40,045 nucleotides of DNA from Desulfobacteraceae bacterium (GTDB taxonomy: Bacteria; Desulfobacterota; DSM-4660; Desulfatiglandales; Desulfatiglandaceae), in assembly GCA_016844935.1 (NCBI GenBank), contig JAERTK010000287.1:1-40045 (forward strand). Reading direction: 5' to 3'. This document shows positions 1-8,223 of the stretch, piece after piece. The notes below the pieces were generated by a model, which was not told the origin of the DNA, searched no databases, and saw only the letters and a list, made by a program, of their open reading frames with translations. The translations under genes were made by a program, and so were the position numbers. Numbering within the stretch: position 1 is the first letter of the stretch; each line of letters opens with the position of its first letter.

Positions 1-264
1 CTCCAACAGGGCCATGCGGGGGGCTTTCGCTTTAAGGGAAAGGTACTCTTGGATGATCCCGAAACCAAAGAATGTGAAACCGGCCAAAAGAAGGATTGCC
101 AGAACAGGAAGTATCCTGGGGAACCTGAACTGCTTTACTCTGGCGGTCCCTTCGGGAACCAGCAACACGGTGAACTTTTTAGAAAACAACAAAACACTCC
201 AGATAGAGGACATTAGCGTGGAGAAAACCATCCATATGGATATTACGATACCGTTTGATAGCAT
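1..264 (-). CDS. N-terminus of a probable membrane-anchored M23-type peptidase (partial)
   Basis: The reading frame opens at 264 on the minus strand and runs off the window, giving 88 visible residues. A hydrophobic start is followed by KKFTVLLVPEGTARVKQFRFPR and a membrane segment (PVLAILLLAGFTFFGFGI), then the start of a helical region. This layout, a short basic segment with FTVLLVP followed by a membrane anchor and a coiled coil, is typical of the N-terminus of M23 (LytM-type) cell-wall endopeptidases in Desulfobacterota. The catalytic domain lies outside the window, so the family call is recognition of the N-terminal pattern only. An in-frame stop lies just upstream of the chosen ATG, and no good ribosome binding site is visible. 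Internal Met codons at residues 12 and 18 are possible alternative starts. Confidence 0.5.
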   Translation of the reverse strand, partial: MLSNGIVISIWMVFSTLMSSIWSVLLFSKKFTVLLVPEGTARVKQFRFPRILPVLAILLLAGFTFFGFGIIQEYLSLKAKAPRMALLE

Positions 265-320
265 ACTCGTTTTTGGCTGTCAACCGGCTTGGTGGCAAAT
301 TTTTTCCCGGAAACTTTTTC

Positions 321-743
321 TCAATCTTTGGGTTCTGCTTTCATTTCCACCACCACGTGGCCCCACCCGCCGCAGGCGGGGCCCACGTCGAAACAGCCGG
401 TGCGGTTGAACATGATTTCGTTGGGATCCCTTCCGTTCATGAGATTTTCGAAAAAGGCGTTGATCAGCACCACCAGGTTGGGCATCAAAAAGGCGCATAC
501 CCGTTCGGGGGATTGGGCTGTCAGCAGGTTTCCGGAGGAATCGAACATAATCGTCTGACCCACCCGGTGTTGGGAATGACACCCTTTTGATTCCACCACC
601 GTGGCCACTAAAAGGTAGCGAGACGCTTTTAAGGCATTGGCGAACAGTCGCTGGTATTTAGGCGTTTCGCGAATAAGTTTAAATTCATCTTCCGGAAGAT
701 CGAGCCGTTTTTGAATAATCTGTTCAAGCCGGGTCTGGTCCAT
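321..743 (-). CDS. TIGR04076-like small cytoplasmic protein
   Basis: This 140-residue protein has no signal peptide. Residues from about 45 to the end (YLLVATVVESKGC, HRVGQTIMFD, then AQSPERVCAFLMPNLVVLINAFFENLM and a Cys- and Gly-containing tail) resemble the small TIGR04076 family. Members of that family have an opening beta strand, a Cys-containing turn, a HxxGD-like segment and a C-terminal conserved Cys; their function is unknown. A TTG codon would extend the frame to 758. The ATG at 743 is preferred because AAGGAG sits about eight bases upstream of it. The end of a possible lipoprotein frame (724-900) overlaps the start, suggesting translational coupling. The family assignment is moderate; no role can be inferred. 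Confidence 0.6.
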   Translation of the reverse strand: MDQTRLEQIIQKRLDLPEDEFKLIRETPKYQRLFANALKASRYLLVATVVESKGCHSQHRVGQTIMFDSSGNLLTAQSPERVCAFLMPNLVVLINAFFENLMNGRDPNEIMFNRTGCFDVGPACGGWGHVVVEMKAEPKD

Positions 744-900
744 TTTTCTCTCCTTCAATCATTTTGTTCGGGTACGATTCATGGCAGGTTTGTGTCATGA
801 GATCCCTGCGATCATCGAAAATATCTTCACGGCCACATGAGGCATAGAAACTCAAAAGCGTCAGAAACAGGAGGTTTCGTTTCGTCAAGGTAAACTTCAT
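724..900 (-). CDS. Possible small lipoprotein
   Basis: This 58-residue frame starts MKFTLTKRNLLFLTLLSFYASC, a basic start plus hydrophobic core ending in a Cys at residue 22, followed by a charged tail. It would be a lipoprotein signal peptide with an imperfect lipobox (YASC instead of LxxC). It overlaps the next minus-strand gene by 20 bases, as coupled genes often do. Against it, no convincing ribosome binding site precedes any of the possible starts (900, 915, 924 or 930), and no family is recognised. It may be real but could also be chance coding in a leader region. Confidence 0.35.
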   Translation of the reverse strand: MKFTLTKRNLLFLTLLSFYASCGREDIFDDRRDLMTQTCHESYPNKMIEGEKNGPDPA

Positions 901-995
901 GTTAAGGGGGCCCATTAAATTCATATACAAGGAGCATACAGTTTTGCTAGAGTGGGTTCAATTGATTTTATTTATCAGAGCAATCAGGAGGAGAG

Positions 996-1580
996 ATGAT
1001 CCCGGTTTATGAAGGCATAAAAGGCCTGATCTTTGACTGTGACGGCACCCTGGCAGACACCATGACCATCCACACCAGCTCATGGCAGGAGACCATGAAA
1101 CGTTTCGGGCATGATTGCCCGGTGGATTTTCTGCAGCCCCTTCGAGGCATGCCGGCTGAAGAGATTGTGACCCGTTTCAACCGAACTTTCGGGACGGATT
1201 TTGATGTTAAGAAGATATCGGATGCGAAAAACAAAATGAGTTATGAAAGGCTGAAGGCCGTCAAGCCCATCATGCCGGTGGCAGAAATTGCCCTGAACTT
1301 TCGGGGGAAATTGCCCATGAGCGTGGTTTCGGGGGGAACCCGGAAAAATGTGCTTCGAACGCTTAAAGCCATCGGCATGGAGGACTTCTTTGAGGCGGTG
1401 ATTACGGCGGACGACGGTATGAAGCCCAAACCCGATCCCCAGATGTTTATGGAGGCGGCAAAGCGCATGGCGGTGTCTCCCCCACTGTGCGAAGTCTTTG
1501 AGGATGGCGATCCGGGATTGGATGCCGCCCGGGCGGCAGGGATGCCATTTGTGGATGTGAGGCCTTACGTAAATTTATGA
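996..1580 (+). CDS. HAD-superfamily phosphatase, beta-phosphoglucomutase-like
   Basis: The 194-residue cytoplasmic protein carries all four HAD motifs. Motif I is FDCDGTLADT with nucleophile D14 and acid/base D16. Motif II is VVSGGT. Motif III is the Lys in MKPKPDP. Motif IV is FEDGDPGLDAA. The helical cap between motifs I and II is the C1 type found in phosphoglycolate phosphatases and beta-phosphoglucomutases. It would hydrolyse or isomerise a small phosphorylated metabolite, but the substrate cannot be read. The start is well supported by AGGAGGAG before the ATG. The gene is alone on its strand, divergent from the 321-900 pair and convergent with the TRAP operon, 18 bases apart. A weak promoter-like TTGCTA/TTTATT pair lies at 944-972. 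Confidence 0.85.
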   Translation: MIPVYEGIKGLIFDCDGTLADTMTIHTSSWQETMKRFGHDCPVDFLQPLRGMPAEEIVTRFNRTFGTDFDVKKISDAKNKMSYERLKAVKPIMPVAEIALNFRGKLPMSVVSGGTRKNVLRTLKAIGMEDFFEAVITADDGMKPKPDPQMFMEAAKRMAVSPPLCEVFEDGDPGLDAARAAGMPFVDVRPYVNL

Positions 1581-1598
1581 GTCTCAACTGCCTCGACT

Positions 1599-2873
1599 TC
1601 AGGGGCCCATCAGGCGTGGTAGGAACAGACTGAGTCCGGGCCAGTAGGTAATCAGGAGCAAGGTGAATAGCAACAGGAGCAGGAAGGGGAGGGTCGCTTT
1701 ATACAATCGCACCACCGGCTGATCAAACCGGGAACTGGCAATGAACAGGTTCAGGCCCACAGGGGGAGTGTTGTAGCCGATGGCCAGGTTGGCTAGAAAG
1801 ATGATGCCCAGGTGGACCGGATCCACCCCGAACCGGTCGGCCAGGGGAATGATCAGAGGGACCACCACCAAAATGGCGCTGAAGATGTCCATCATGCAAC
1901 CCACCAGGATGAGGAAAATATTGAGGGCTATGAGAAAACCGATCTTGGTTTCCACTAACCCCTCCATAAATTCCAGTATTTTCATAGGGATAAAAGCATC
2001 CACCAGATAATTGGTGAATGCGAGGGCCGCTCCCAGAATGATCATGATGCCCCCCACCATTTGCATGCTTTCCTTCATGATTTCAGGAAGATCTCTGAAG
2101 ATATTGAGTTCTCGAAAGACCACCGTTTTGATTAGCAATACGTAACCCACCGTCAGTGCAGCCGCTTCCGTGGCGGTGCAGAACCCCGAATAGATGCCGC
2201 CCAGGATGAGGATGGGAATGGGCAGCTCCCATGCAGCGCCTTTAAGGGCGGAGAAGAATGCATGGCCTGAAAATGGTGGCCGCGCAATACGCCATTTTCG
2301 GCCCATGTAGACCGAAAAGAGACAAAGAATCCCCACCATAAGCGTCCCCGGCAAAAGTCCCGCCATGAACAGTTCTTCGATGCTGACGCCTGAAATGAAG
2401 CCATAGAGGATAATGGGCAGGCTCGGTGGAAAATGGAGTCCCAGGCTTCCGGAAGTGGTCATGAGACCCAGGGAGAAGTCCTCGCTGTAGTTATCGGAGA
2501 TGAGCGCTGGAAAAAGAAGCCCGCCCAGGGCAATGATGGTGATGCCCGTAGCGCCGGTGATAGCGGTGAAAAAGGCACAGGACACCAGAGCCACGACCCC
2601 GAGACCTCCAGGTATCCAACCGAAAAGACTCCTTGAAAAATTGACCAGGCGGGTGGATGTGCCCCCTTGGGCGAGAAGGTATCCGGCAAAGGTGAACAGG
2701 GGGATTGCCAACAGGATGGGCGTGTTGGCCAGCCTGTATATTTCGATTGGGATCACACCAAAGGGGACTTCCGTGGTGAGAAATCCCAGCATGGCCGCCG
2801 CCAGGATGCCCAAAAACAAGGGCAACCCCAGAATGATGCACACAATAAGGACGATCACCATGGCGATGATCAT
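1599..2873 (-). CDS. dctM: TRAP transporter large permease, DctM family
   Basis: The 424-residue protein is hydrophobic throughout, with about a dozen membrane segments, the usual size and profile of the DctM subunit. Recognisable family stretches are the N-terminal segment ending GLPLFLGILAA, the FTFAGYLLAQGG region, ITGATGITIIALGG, the LHFPPSLPIILYG segment and the C-terminal YNTPPVGLNLFIASS. DctM forms the ion-coupled transport channel of tripartite ATP-independent periplasmic transporters. Its ATG overlaps the TGA of the small permease by four bases, so the two are translationally coupled. It is the last gene of a five-gene operon that also encodes the binding protein, a TatT lipoprotein and a TPR protein. 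Confidence 0.93.
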   Translation of the reverse strand: MIIAMVIVLIVCIILGLPLFLGILAAAMLGFLTTEVPFGVIPIEIYRLANTPILLAIPLFTFAGYLLAQGGTSTRLVNFSRSLFGWIPGGLGVVALVSCAFFTAITGATGITIIALGGLLFPALISDNYSEDFSLGLMTTSGSLGLHFPPSLPIILYGFISGVSIEELFMAGLLPGTLMVGILCLFSVYMGRKWRIARPPFSGHAFFSALKGAAWELPIPILILGGIYSGFCTATEAAALTVGYVLLIKTVVFRELNIFRDLPEIMKESMQMVGGIMIILGAALAFTNYLVDAFIPMKILEFMEGLVETKIGFLIALNIFLILVGCMMDIFSAILVVVPLIIPLADRFGVDPVHLGIIFLANLAIGYNTPPVGLNLFIASSRFDQPVVRLYKATLPFLLLLLFTLLLITYWPGLSLFLPRLMGP

Positions 2874-3403
2874 TTGAGAAGGCCCCTAACCACCTGTGCT
2901 CCTTGATTGATAGCTTTGATGAGAAACCGAAAAAAGAGCAGTGTGAATCCCACGGGCAGGATCATCTGTCCCACCCAGCTGGGTAGGTAAAAGAGGCTGG
3001 TACCGCCGAATTCCATCTCCATCATCACATAATCGACACATACCTTGACCATGATGCCGAGGATGAACACGGAAACAAGTGCCAGAATAAACCCCCTGAC
3101 CGGGAGCCATCTGGCGGGTAGCAGCGCTCCGAAAAGATCAATCTTGATGTGTTTTCCTGTCCTGGTAAGAAGTGACGATCCCAGGAAAGTGAGCCACAGG
3201 ACCAGCAGTTGAACCAGGGGTCCGGACCAATCCAGATTCCCCAGCATTTCGTTGGCCCAGAAAAAGTGGCCGTGGGTATAAAGACTTCTGAGGCCCACCT
3301 GAATAAATGTCAGCACCACCATGGCCCAGAGCAGTGCGATGATCAGCCACCCTTCAACCCTTGCCAGGGCCCGGTCGATGCAATCGAGTGTCTTCATGAG
3401 CAT
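2870..3403 (-). CDS. dctQ: TRAP transporter small permease, DctQ family
   Basis: The 177-residue membrane protein has four predicted membrane segments (near residues 19-38, 59-77, 102-121 and 141-163), the DctQ layout. The sequence WLTFLGSSLLTRTGKHIKIDL in the middle matches the conserved DctQ loop (usually G...xxxxxHIxID). DctQ forms the membrane domain together with DctM. Two starts are possible, 3403 or 3397, each with a weak GAGAA upstream. Its end overlaps dctM by four bases, and it begins 18 bases after the binding-protein gene ends. Confidence 0.9.
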   Translation of the reverse strand: MLMKTLDCIDRALARVEGWLIIALLWAMVVLTFIQVGLRSLYTHGHFFWANEMLGNLDWSGPLVQLLVLWLTFLGSSLLTRTGKHIKIDLFGALLPARWLPVRGFILALVSVFILGIMVKVCVDYVMMEMEFGGTSLFYLPSWVGQMILPVGFTLLFFRFLIKAINQGAQVVRGLLK

Positions 3404-3421
3404 TTCTCAGAGCAATTCCTG

Positions 3422-4441
3422 TCAGGAACCGGGTCTGTTCAAAATTTGATATACTTTTAGAAGGAGTTCCTTGGGGTAGATTCTGCCGGTCAGTTTTCGG
3501 GCCACTTTTTCGTGCGTACTGTAAAAGGGTTTACGCGCCTCTTCCGAAGGCATGGGAATTACGGTGATGCCGCTGTCCCGAATTACCTGGATGGCTTCCT
3601 CCCTCTGCTGCCGCAGGATTTTGGTGAGGTCCGCCATGGCATTTTTCATGGTCTGTTGCAACAGCGTGGCCAAATCCGGGGGCAGCTTTTTGAAGTATCT
3701 GGCGGAAATGAGAATGGCACCCGTGGAGTGTACCAGGGGCAGGCCCATCATGAATGAAAGCCTTGTGTGCCATTGGAGGGCCAGTGCGCCCAGCGGCGGT
3801 GCATAGACCGTGTCGATCATCCCCGTATTGAGCGCCGTGTTGACGTCCGTTACGGGAAGGGGGATGGGGTTGACCCCCATGGTTACAAACGTTTCTTTGG
3901 CGATGGGATCACCCGCCCATGCCCATATTTTTAGACCCGCAAGATCGTCCAGGTTGCGCACGGCTTTTTTAGAGAAAATATTGACATTTCCCACTTCGGT
4001 CCAGGCCAGAAGTCTGAACCCTTTTTTTTGGAACTCTTCTGCAAAAAATTTGAAGAGCTCCTGGTGAACCCGGTCCACCTCCTGGTCATTTTTGAAGAGA
4101 TAAGGGAGGTCCAGCACGCGGACCATGGGTAGAATTTTTCCAAAACCGACCCCTGAAAAAGCCGCACACTGAAGCTGACCGATTCGCATCTTTTTGAGGA
4201 CGTCCAGTTCATCACCGGCAATGCCGCCGGCATAAATGCCAAGTCCCAGTCGGCCGCCGCTTTTTTTCCTGAGCTCTTTATCGACGTTCCGGATCTGTTT
4301 CACCCAGGCGCTGCCTTCCGGGGCCACCGTTGCAAATTTGATCAGGTACTGAGGCTTTTTTCCTGCGGAAACAGGTGAAAGTAGTCCCATAAAGCATACC
4401 AGGGCTATGATAAGAACCATTTGGAATATTGTCTTTTTCAT
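3422..4441 (-). CDS. dctP: TRAP transporter periplasmic substrate-binding protein, DctP family
   Basis: The 339-residue protein has a Sec signal peptide (MKKTIFQMVLIIALVCFMGLL, with cleavage near SPVSA) and the DctP fold: IKFATVAPEGSAWVKQI at the start, then LRKKSGGRLGLGIYAGGIAGDELDVLKKMRIGQL, and VYAPPLGALALQW. The region that normally reads GLKIR, whose Arg usually clamps a substrate carboxylate, reads GLKIWAWAGDP here (Trp at residue 173), as in the TPR-associated branch. The ligand is therefore probably not a simple carboxylic acid (inference). The start at 4441 is chosen because GGAG lies six bases upstream and the signal peptide begins there; a longer frame to 4543 has no such support. 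TatT is encoded immediately upstream. Confidence 0.9.
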   Translation of the reverse strand: MKKTIFQMVLIIALVCFMGLLSPVSAGKKPQYLIKFATVAPEGSAWVKQIRNVDKELRKKSGGRLGLGIYAGGIAGDELDVLKKMRIGQLQCAAFSGVGFGKILPMVRVLDLPYLFKNDQEVDRVHQELFKFFAEEFQKKGFRLLAWTEVGNVNIFSKKAVRNLDDLAGLKIWAWAGDPIAKETFVTMGVNPIPLPVTDVNTALNTGMIDTVYAPPLGALALQWHTRLSFMMGLPLVHSTGAILISARYFKKLPPDLATLLQQTMKNAMADLTKILRQQREEAIQVIRDSGITVIPMPSEEARKPFYSTHEKVARKLTGRIYPKELLLKVYQILNRPGS

Positions 4442-4526
4442 AAAATCTCCGTATTGGTTGCCGGTTGTCGGTTCACAGTTTCCAGTTTCTTCAATTTTCA
4501 TCCTGCCCCCTGAACTCTGAGGACGG

Positions 4527-5375
4527 TTATAAAAACAGTTCATCAGCCATTTCAGCGAGGGCTGCCATTTTTTGTTTTACCGCCTGATTGATGAGGCAGG
4601 CCTCTTTCAGGTCATGGGACTGTGCCTCCGAAACCGCTTTAGCCAGGCTGAGGAACAAGGCTTTGTCCTGGACCCTGACCGCATAGTAGCGGGCAAAGTA
4701 ATATTGCGCCAGTAGGAATTTACCGTCACTCAACCGGATGGCCTTTTCAAAATATGTTTTGGATTTCGGCGCGTTTCCTCCCAGCATTTGAGGCCGTGCC
4801 GCCAGGATGGTGCCCATGAGCACATAGGGTGCGCCATAATAAAAGTCAGGTTCAATTTTTAGAATGCGTTTCAGGCAGGCTTCGGCAAGGGTGCTTTCGC
4901 CGATGGCTGTGGGGTTGTCCAGGTTCAGGTTGACCCAGGCGTTCCAGGCCATGGTGGTCCAGAAAAGCATTTCCATATCTTCCCGGGGTACTTTTTTGAT
5001 CTGGTCGAGCATTTCTCGTGAGCCGGCCTTTTCAATGCCCATGGCCCTAAGCCCGTAGGCTTTGGCCCGGCCATAGAGCCTGGATGCCCTTTCCGGGTTT
5101 TCATCTTCCACAAAGAGCATGGCATAGCCTGTAAATCCCATGCAGAGAGCGGTCAGAATTTTCTGATTCCCCGGATCATTTTTGAGAAGACCCTCCATCA
5201 ATTTGAGTTCTGCTGGAAGAGATTCCCGGGCCAGTTTCAGATCGCATTCCTCAAAAAAGGCGCCGGTGAAACCGGGGATCATGGAGGAGGCAATGGGCAT
5301 CACCAGACGGGTGCATCCCCCTGATGACAATATGAGTAACACCAGAAAGAACAACGAGAAATAGATTTTTTTCAT
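4527..5375 (-). CDS. TatT-like TRAP-associated lipoprotein (T component)
   Basis: The 282-residue protein begins with a lipoprotein signal peptide ending SSGGC (Cys 21). It then shows the helical-repeat pattern of the TRAP transporter T-component: an SMIPGFTGAFFEECDLKLARESLPAELKLMEGLL segment, GFTGYAMLFVEDENPERASRLYGRAKAYGLRA, and a PYVLMGTILAARPQMLGGN...YFEKAI repeat. In Treponema pallidum the homologous TatT assembles into a ring with the DctP-like TatP protein, with tetratricopeptide-type repeats and a pore. That system is known as TPAT. Here the lipoprotein would sit on a periplasmic membrane face next to DctP. The gene starts two bases after the upstream TPR gene ends and is followed by dctP. 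Confidence 0.87.
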   Translation of the reverse strand: MKKIYFSLFFLVLLILSSGGCTRLVMPIASSMIPGFTGAFFEECDLKLARESLPAELKLMEGLLKNDPGNQKILTALCMGFTGYAMLFVEDENPERASRLYGRAKAYGLRAMGIEKAGSREMLDQIKKVPREDMEMLFWTTMAWNAWVNLNLDNPTAIGESTLAEACLKRILKIEPDFYYGAPYVLMGTILAARPQMLGGNAPKSKTYFEKAIRLSDGKFLLAQYYFARYYAVRVQDKALFLSLAKAVSEAQSHDLKEACLINQAVKQKMAALAEMADELFL

Positions 5376-5377
5376 TT

Positions 5378-6601
5378 TTAATACCCGATAAATGGATCTT
5401 TTGGTTCAATGGGATCTTCCAACAGCTTGTCCGCTACGAACTGTGCTCCTGCAGGGTTTTCCATGTGGAGCACCTGGTTGTAATAGCCAAGGGCCCGATC
5501 TCTATCTCCGGCCAGATCATAGCTCATCCCCAGTTTTATGAGAGGCCAGGCGATCATGGTCGGGTCATGCTCCGGGTCCGGATGTTTGAGAATCTCTTCC
5601 AGCCTTAATCTGGCCTCGGCATAACGCCCGTGATAGAGGTCGTATATGGATTCAAGGTAAAGGGCTCGATTTTTCCAGATGGTTGCAGTGGCGGGAGATG
5701 TTGCTTCACGGCTTCGGGTTAAAAGCGCGGCCAAGGTTTCCCTGTATTGGGGATCCTTGTCCATGCGGATAAAACAGACACCCTCAAGGGTTTTGTATCT
5801 GGGATTTTTCGTGTACCGGTTGGATAATTCCGTGGCCAATGCCAGGGCCTGTGGGAAATCCTCCTCGGAAAAAAGTTGGATGTACAGAAGGACACTTTTG
5901 GCTTCCGTCGATGAGTAAGTGGCATCGGATGCCGCTTCATACAACTTTCTGAGCCCCTCTTTTTTGTCGCCCCGATGGAGAAGAAAATAGGTTAAAAACT
6001 TTAAAACCCCCGACAGCTTGGCGGTATAATAATCAAAGGTTCCGATCCCCAGCAGAACATCCTTGTCGTCAGGCGCCATTTCCCGACAGGTTTTGAGGGC
6101 TTCAATGGCATCGGAAGCCAGAAGGAAGGATGCGAACATGTTCCCTTTCATCAGCTCAAAACGGCCTTTGAACCCCAATGCCCCACCCAGATAGAAGAAA
6201 TCGTAACTGTTGGCACCTTTACCATCAACACGGGCCTGGGCCACCTCTATGGCCCGATCGATCCTCTTTTTATACTCTTTTACCGTCTCAGGGGTCCAGA
6301 AACCCGCAGCCAGCCTGGACCATGTGATCATGGCCAGGTAAAAATAACCGCTGGGGTCCCGGGGTGCGTCGGCTGTCATCTTTCTGAATAAGGCTTCGGC
6401 GTCCGCGAACCGGCGATCGTAAATCAGATTGATGCCATCCAGGATCCGCTGGTTTCCCTTAAAGGTTGATGCGGATAGATTCTCTTTTGGTTCAGCGCCA
6501 TGGATTTCACGAACCGAAGCCCCCGGGAGGAGCAGAAAGAGGAGGACAAGGGTGCTTAAAAAGGGAAGCCAATATGTTCTTCGAGTGGTTTTGTTTTCCA
6601 T
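5378..6601 (-). CDS. Exported tetratricopeptide-repeat protein of the TRAP operon
   Basis: The 407-residue protein has an N-terminal signal segment (WLPFLSTLVLLFLLLPGAS) and then helix-turn-helix repeats, for example YDRRFADAEALFRKMTADAPRDPSGYFYLAM (about residues 61-91) and a C-terminal pair around KLGMSYDLAGDRDRALGYYNQVL. Such repeats form protein-binding superhelices. It is the first gene of the operon and lies two bases from tatT, so it probably works in the periplasm with the TatT-DctP complex. Similar TPR proteins are often encoded beside TatT genes in Desulfobacterota. No clear ribosome binding site precedes the ATG. The upstream region 6602-6895 contains no strong promoter match. Confidence 0.75.
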   Translation of the reverse strand: MENKTTRRTYWLPFLSTLVLLFLLLPGASVREIHGAEPKENLSASTFKGNQRILDGINLIYDRRFADAEALFRKMTADAPRDPSGYFYLAMITWSRLAAGFWTPETVKEYKKRIDRAIEVAQARVDGKGANSYDFFYLGGALGFKGRFELMKGNMFASFLLASDAIEALKTCREMAPDDKDVLLGIGTFDYYTAKLSGVLKFLTYFLLHRGDKKEGLRKLYEAASDATYSSTEAKSVLLYIQLFSEEDFPQALALATELSNRYTKNPRYKTLEGVCFIRMDKDPQYRETLAALLTRSREATSPATATIWKNRALYLESIYDLYHGRYAEARLRLEEILKHPDPEHDPTMIAWPLIKLGMSYDLAGDRDRALGYYNQVLHMENPAGAQFVADKLLEDPIEPKDPFIGY

Positions 6602-6895
6602 GAAAGGTTCGCGCCCTCTCTCCGCTCTCTTATGCTATGGTATGATTACACAAGTTGTACAAAAACCGTAGACTACATGACCCTATGGTTTTGCGCAAGC
6701 CTCTAAATGCCCATATCACTTTTTTGCGGGTGATTTCCAGTTTCAGGAAAAAGAATTTCTTTTACGAATTAATACCGAAAGAAATTATGGTTTTTTTTAA
6801 TTTGTGTGTTATCATTATAAGCTAATCGTTTGAATTGGTAAAAGAAATCTCGAAGGAAGGATTGCCTGACATTAAAAAATGTGGCGAGGGTGATA
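6602..6895. other. Divergent intergenic region without a recognised gene
   Basis: This stretch separates the TPR/TRAP operon (minus) from the RmlD-like gene (plus). It is AT-rich near 6780-6830, which would suit promoters, but no clear -35/-10 pair or stem-loop stands out. Confidence 0.5.
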
Positions 6896-7774
6896 ATGAA
6901 GATACTCATTCTGGGTGGTACCGGTGGTCTGGGCAGCGATTGTAGAAACGTATTGGGACGTGAACATGAGGTGATCTGTCCGGGTAAGGAGGATGTTGAT
7001 GTTGTCAGCTGGGATGTGGTCATTGAGGCTTTCGATTCTTTGTCCCCGGATATTGTGCTCAACTGTGTTGGATTTACGAATCTGGAGGCGTGCGAAGCGG
7101 ACGCTTTTACCGTAAGAAAGATCAACGTGGAGGGCCCCAGAAATCTGGCACAGTCCTCCGCCAGGTTTGGATGCAAGATTGTACATGTGTCCTGTGGACA
7201 CGTGTTTGACGGGCGAAAAGGGATGCCGCAGCCGTATTTTGAAGATGATGCCCCAAACCCGCTTTCCGCCTATGGCAGAAGTAAATTGGAGAGTGAGACG
7301 GCCGTTCGCGGGAATTCCCCAAACTATATCATTGTTCGCTCCAATTGGCTATACGGCATTCATGGCAACAATCCCATCAAATCCCTTTTGCGGCACGCGG
7401 TACTGGGCGGTTCAACGCCCATGCGGCTGCCCAACGACCGGTTTGGTGCGCCCACCTGGAGTCACCGGCTGGCATTGCAGGTCAGGGAATTGCTAAACAA
7501 AGACGGCAGGGGTTCATACCATGCCACATCCTCCGGGTACTGCAGCCCGTTTGAACTGGCACAACATGTATTGAAAAAACTGAAGCTGGATGCGCCCATA
7601 GAACCGTGCAGCCTTAAGGATTTAAGTATCGGACACCTGTTGCCGGTCAACTGCGTGCTTGAAAACAGGCTTTCCAAGAAACAGGGCGTCAATGTAATGG
7701 TGGATTGGGAAAAGGATCTGGACACGTTTCTTGAACAGTTCGGGGATCAACTTATCGAAGAAGCCAGACCATGA
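6896..7774 (+). CDS. RmlD-like dTDP-4-dehydrorhamnose reductase family protein
   Basis: This 292-residue extended-SDR protein opens with the Rossmann motif MKILILGGTGGLG. It has the NCVGFTNLEACEAD region, then VFDGRKGMPQPYFEDDAPNPLSAYGRSKLESE, including the catalytic YxxxK pair (Tyr-Gly-Arg-Ser-Lys). True RmlD enzymes carry an STDYVFDG segment supplying the catalytic Thr; here the same place reads SCGHVFDG. No other dTDP-rhamnose genes are nearby. The protein may be a diverged reductase for another nucleotide-sugar or polyol, or a non-catalytic relative. A frame from GTG at 6881 exists, but GAGGG six bases before the ATG at 6896 supports the shorter start. The end overlaps the next gene by four bases. 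Confidence 0.8.
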   Translation: MKILILGGTGGLGSDCRNVLGREHEVICPGKEDVDVVSWDVVIEAFDSLSPDIVLNCVGFTNLEACEADAFTVRKINVEGPRNLAQSSARFGCKIVHVSCGHVFDGRKGMPQPYFEDDAPNPLSAYGRSKLESETAVRGNSPNYIIVRSNWLYGIHGNNPIKSLLRHAVLGGSTPMRLPNDRFGAPTWSHRLALQVRELLNKDGRGSYHATSSGYCSPFELAQHVLKKLKLDAPIEPCSLKDLSIGHLLPVNCVLENRLSKKQGVNVMVDWEKDLDTFLEQFGDQLIEEARP

Positions 7775-8223
7775 TGAAAGTATTGCTGTCGGTTCTGGGG
7801 CTTTCTTATCTGGTGAGCCCATACGACCTTTTTCCCGACTTTTTTGTGGGTGTGGGATGGGTGGATGACCTGATTGTGCTGGGGGTGCTCTGGTGGTATC
7901 TCTATGTCTATAAACGCAGGCAAATCGGTTATCAAAGGGGCCGTCCCGGGTCGGATCAACATGGACCCCAATCATCCCGGGATGGCAACGGTCACTCGAA
8001 TTCGAAAGAAGAAAAATCCGCTTTTACCGGGCAGAAAGACCCCTACACCGTGCTGAAGGTGGACCGTGGGGCCTCCCAGAAAGAAATCAGGGAGGCCTAC
8101 CTGGTGCTCGCCAATCAATACCACCCGGACAAGGTGGTACATTTGGGAGATGAATTCAGGGAGCTGGCGGAAAATCGTTTCAAGGAAATCCAGAGTGCCT
8201 ATGAAGGTTTAAGGGTCAAATAG
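7771..8223 (+). CDS. DUF1232 membrane segment fused to a C-terminal J domain
   Basis: The 150-residue protein has two parts. Residues 10-50 (SYLVSPYDLFPDFFVGVGWVDDL, then LGVLWWYLYVYKR) are the DUF1232/YkvA signature and would insert in the membrane. A polar linker follows. The last 60 residues are a J domain, DPYTVLKVDRGASQKEIREAY, with the HPD tripeptide at 118-120 that stimulates Hsp70 ATPase. It is therefore a membrane-tethered DnaJ-type co-chaperone that would recruit DnaK to the inner membrane face. It overlaps the RmlD-like gene by ATGA and so is translationally coupled to it. It ends tail-to-tail, with an eight-base overlap, with the opposing flavoenzyme gene. Two consecutive ATG codons leave the start ambiguous by one residue. 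Confidence 0.82.
   Translation: MMKVLLSVLGLSYLVSPYDLFPDFFVGVGWVDDLIVLGVLWWYLYVYKRRQIGYQRGRPGSDQHGPQSSRDGNGHSNSKEEKSAFTGQKDPYTVLKVDRGASQKEIREAYLVLANQYHPDKVVHLGDEFRELAENRFKEIQSAYEGLRVK

Noticed and set aside
14..409. A plus-strand frame at the left edge
   Set aside because: The opposite strand carries a membrane-anchored N-terminus with family resemblance; the plus frame is basic and low in recognisable pattern.
6650..6700. A GG-N10-GC pair before the RmlD-like gene that could be a sigma-54 site
   Set aside because: Only the two dinucleotides match; the surrounding TGGCAC and TTGC elements are absent.
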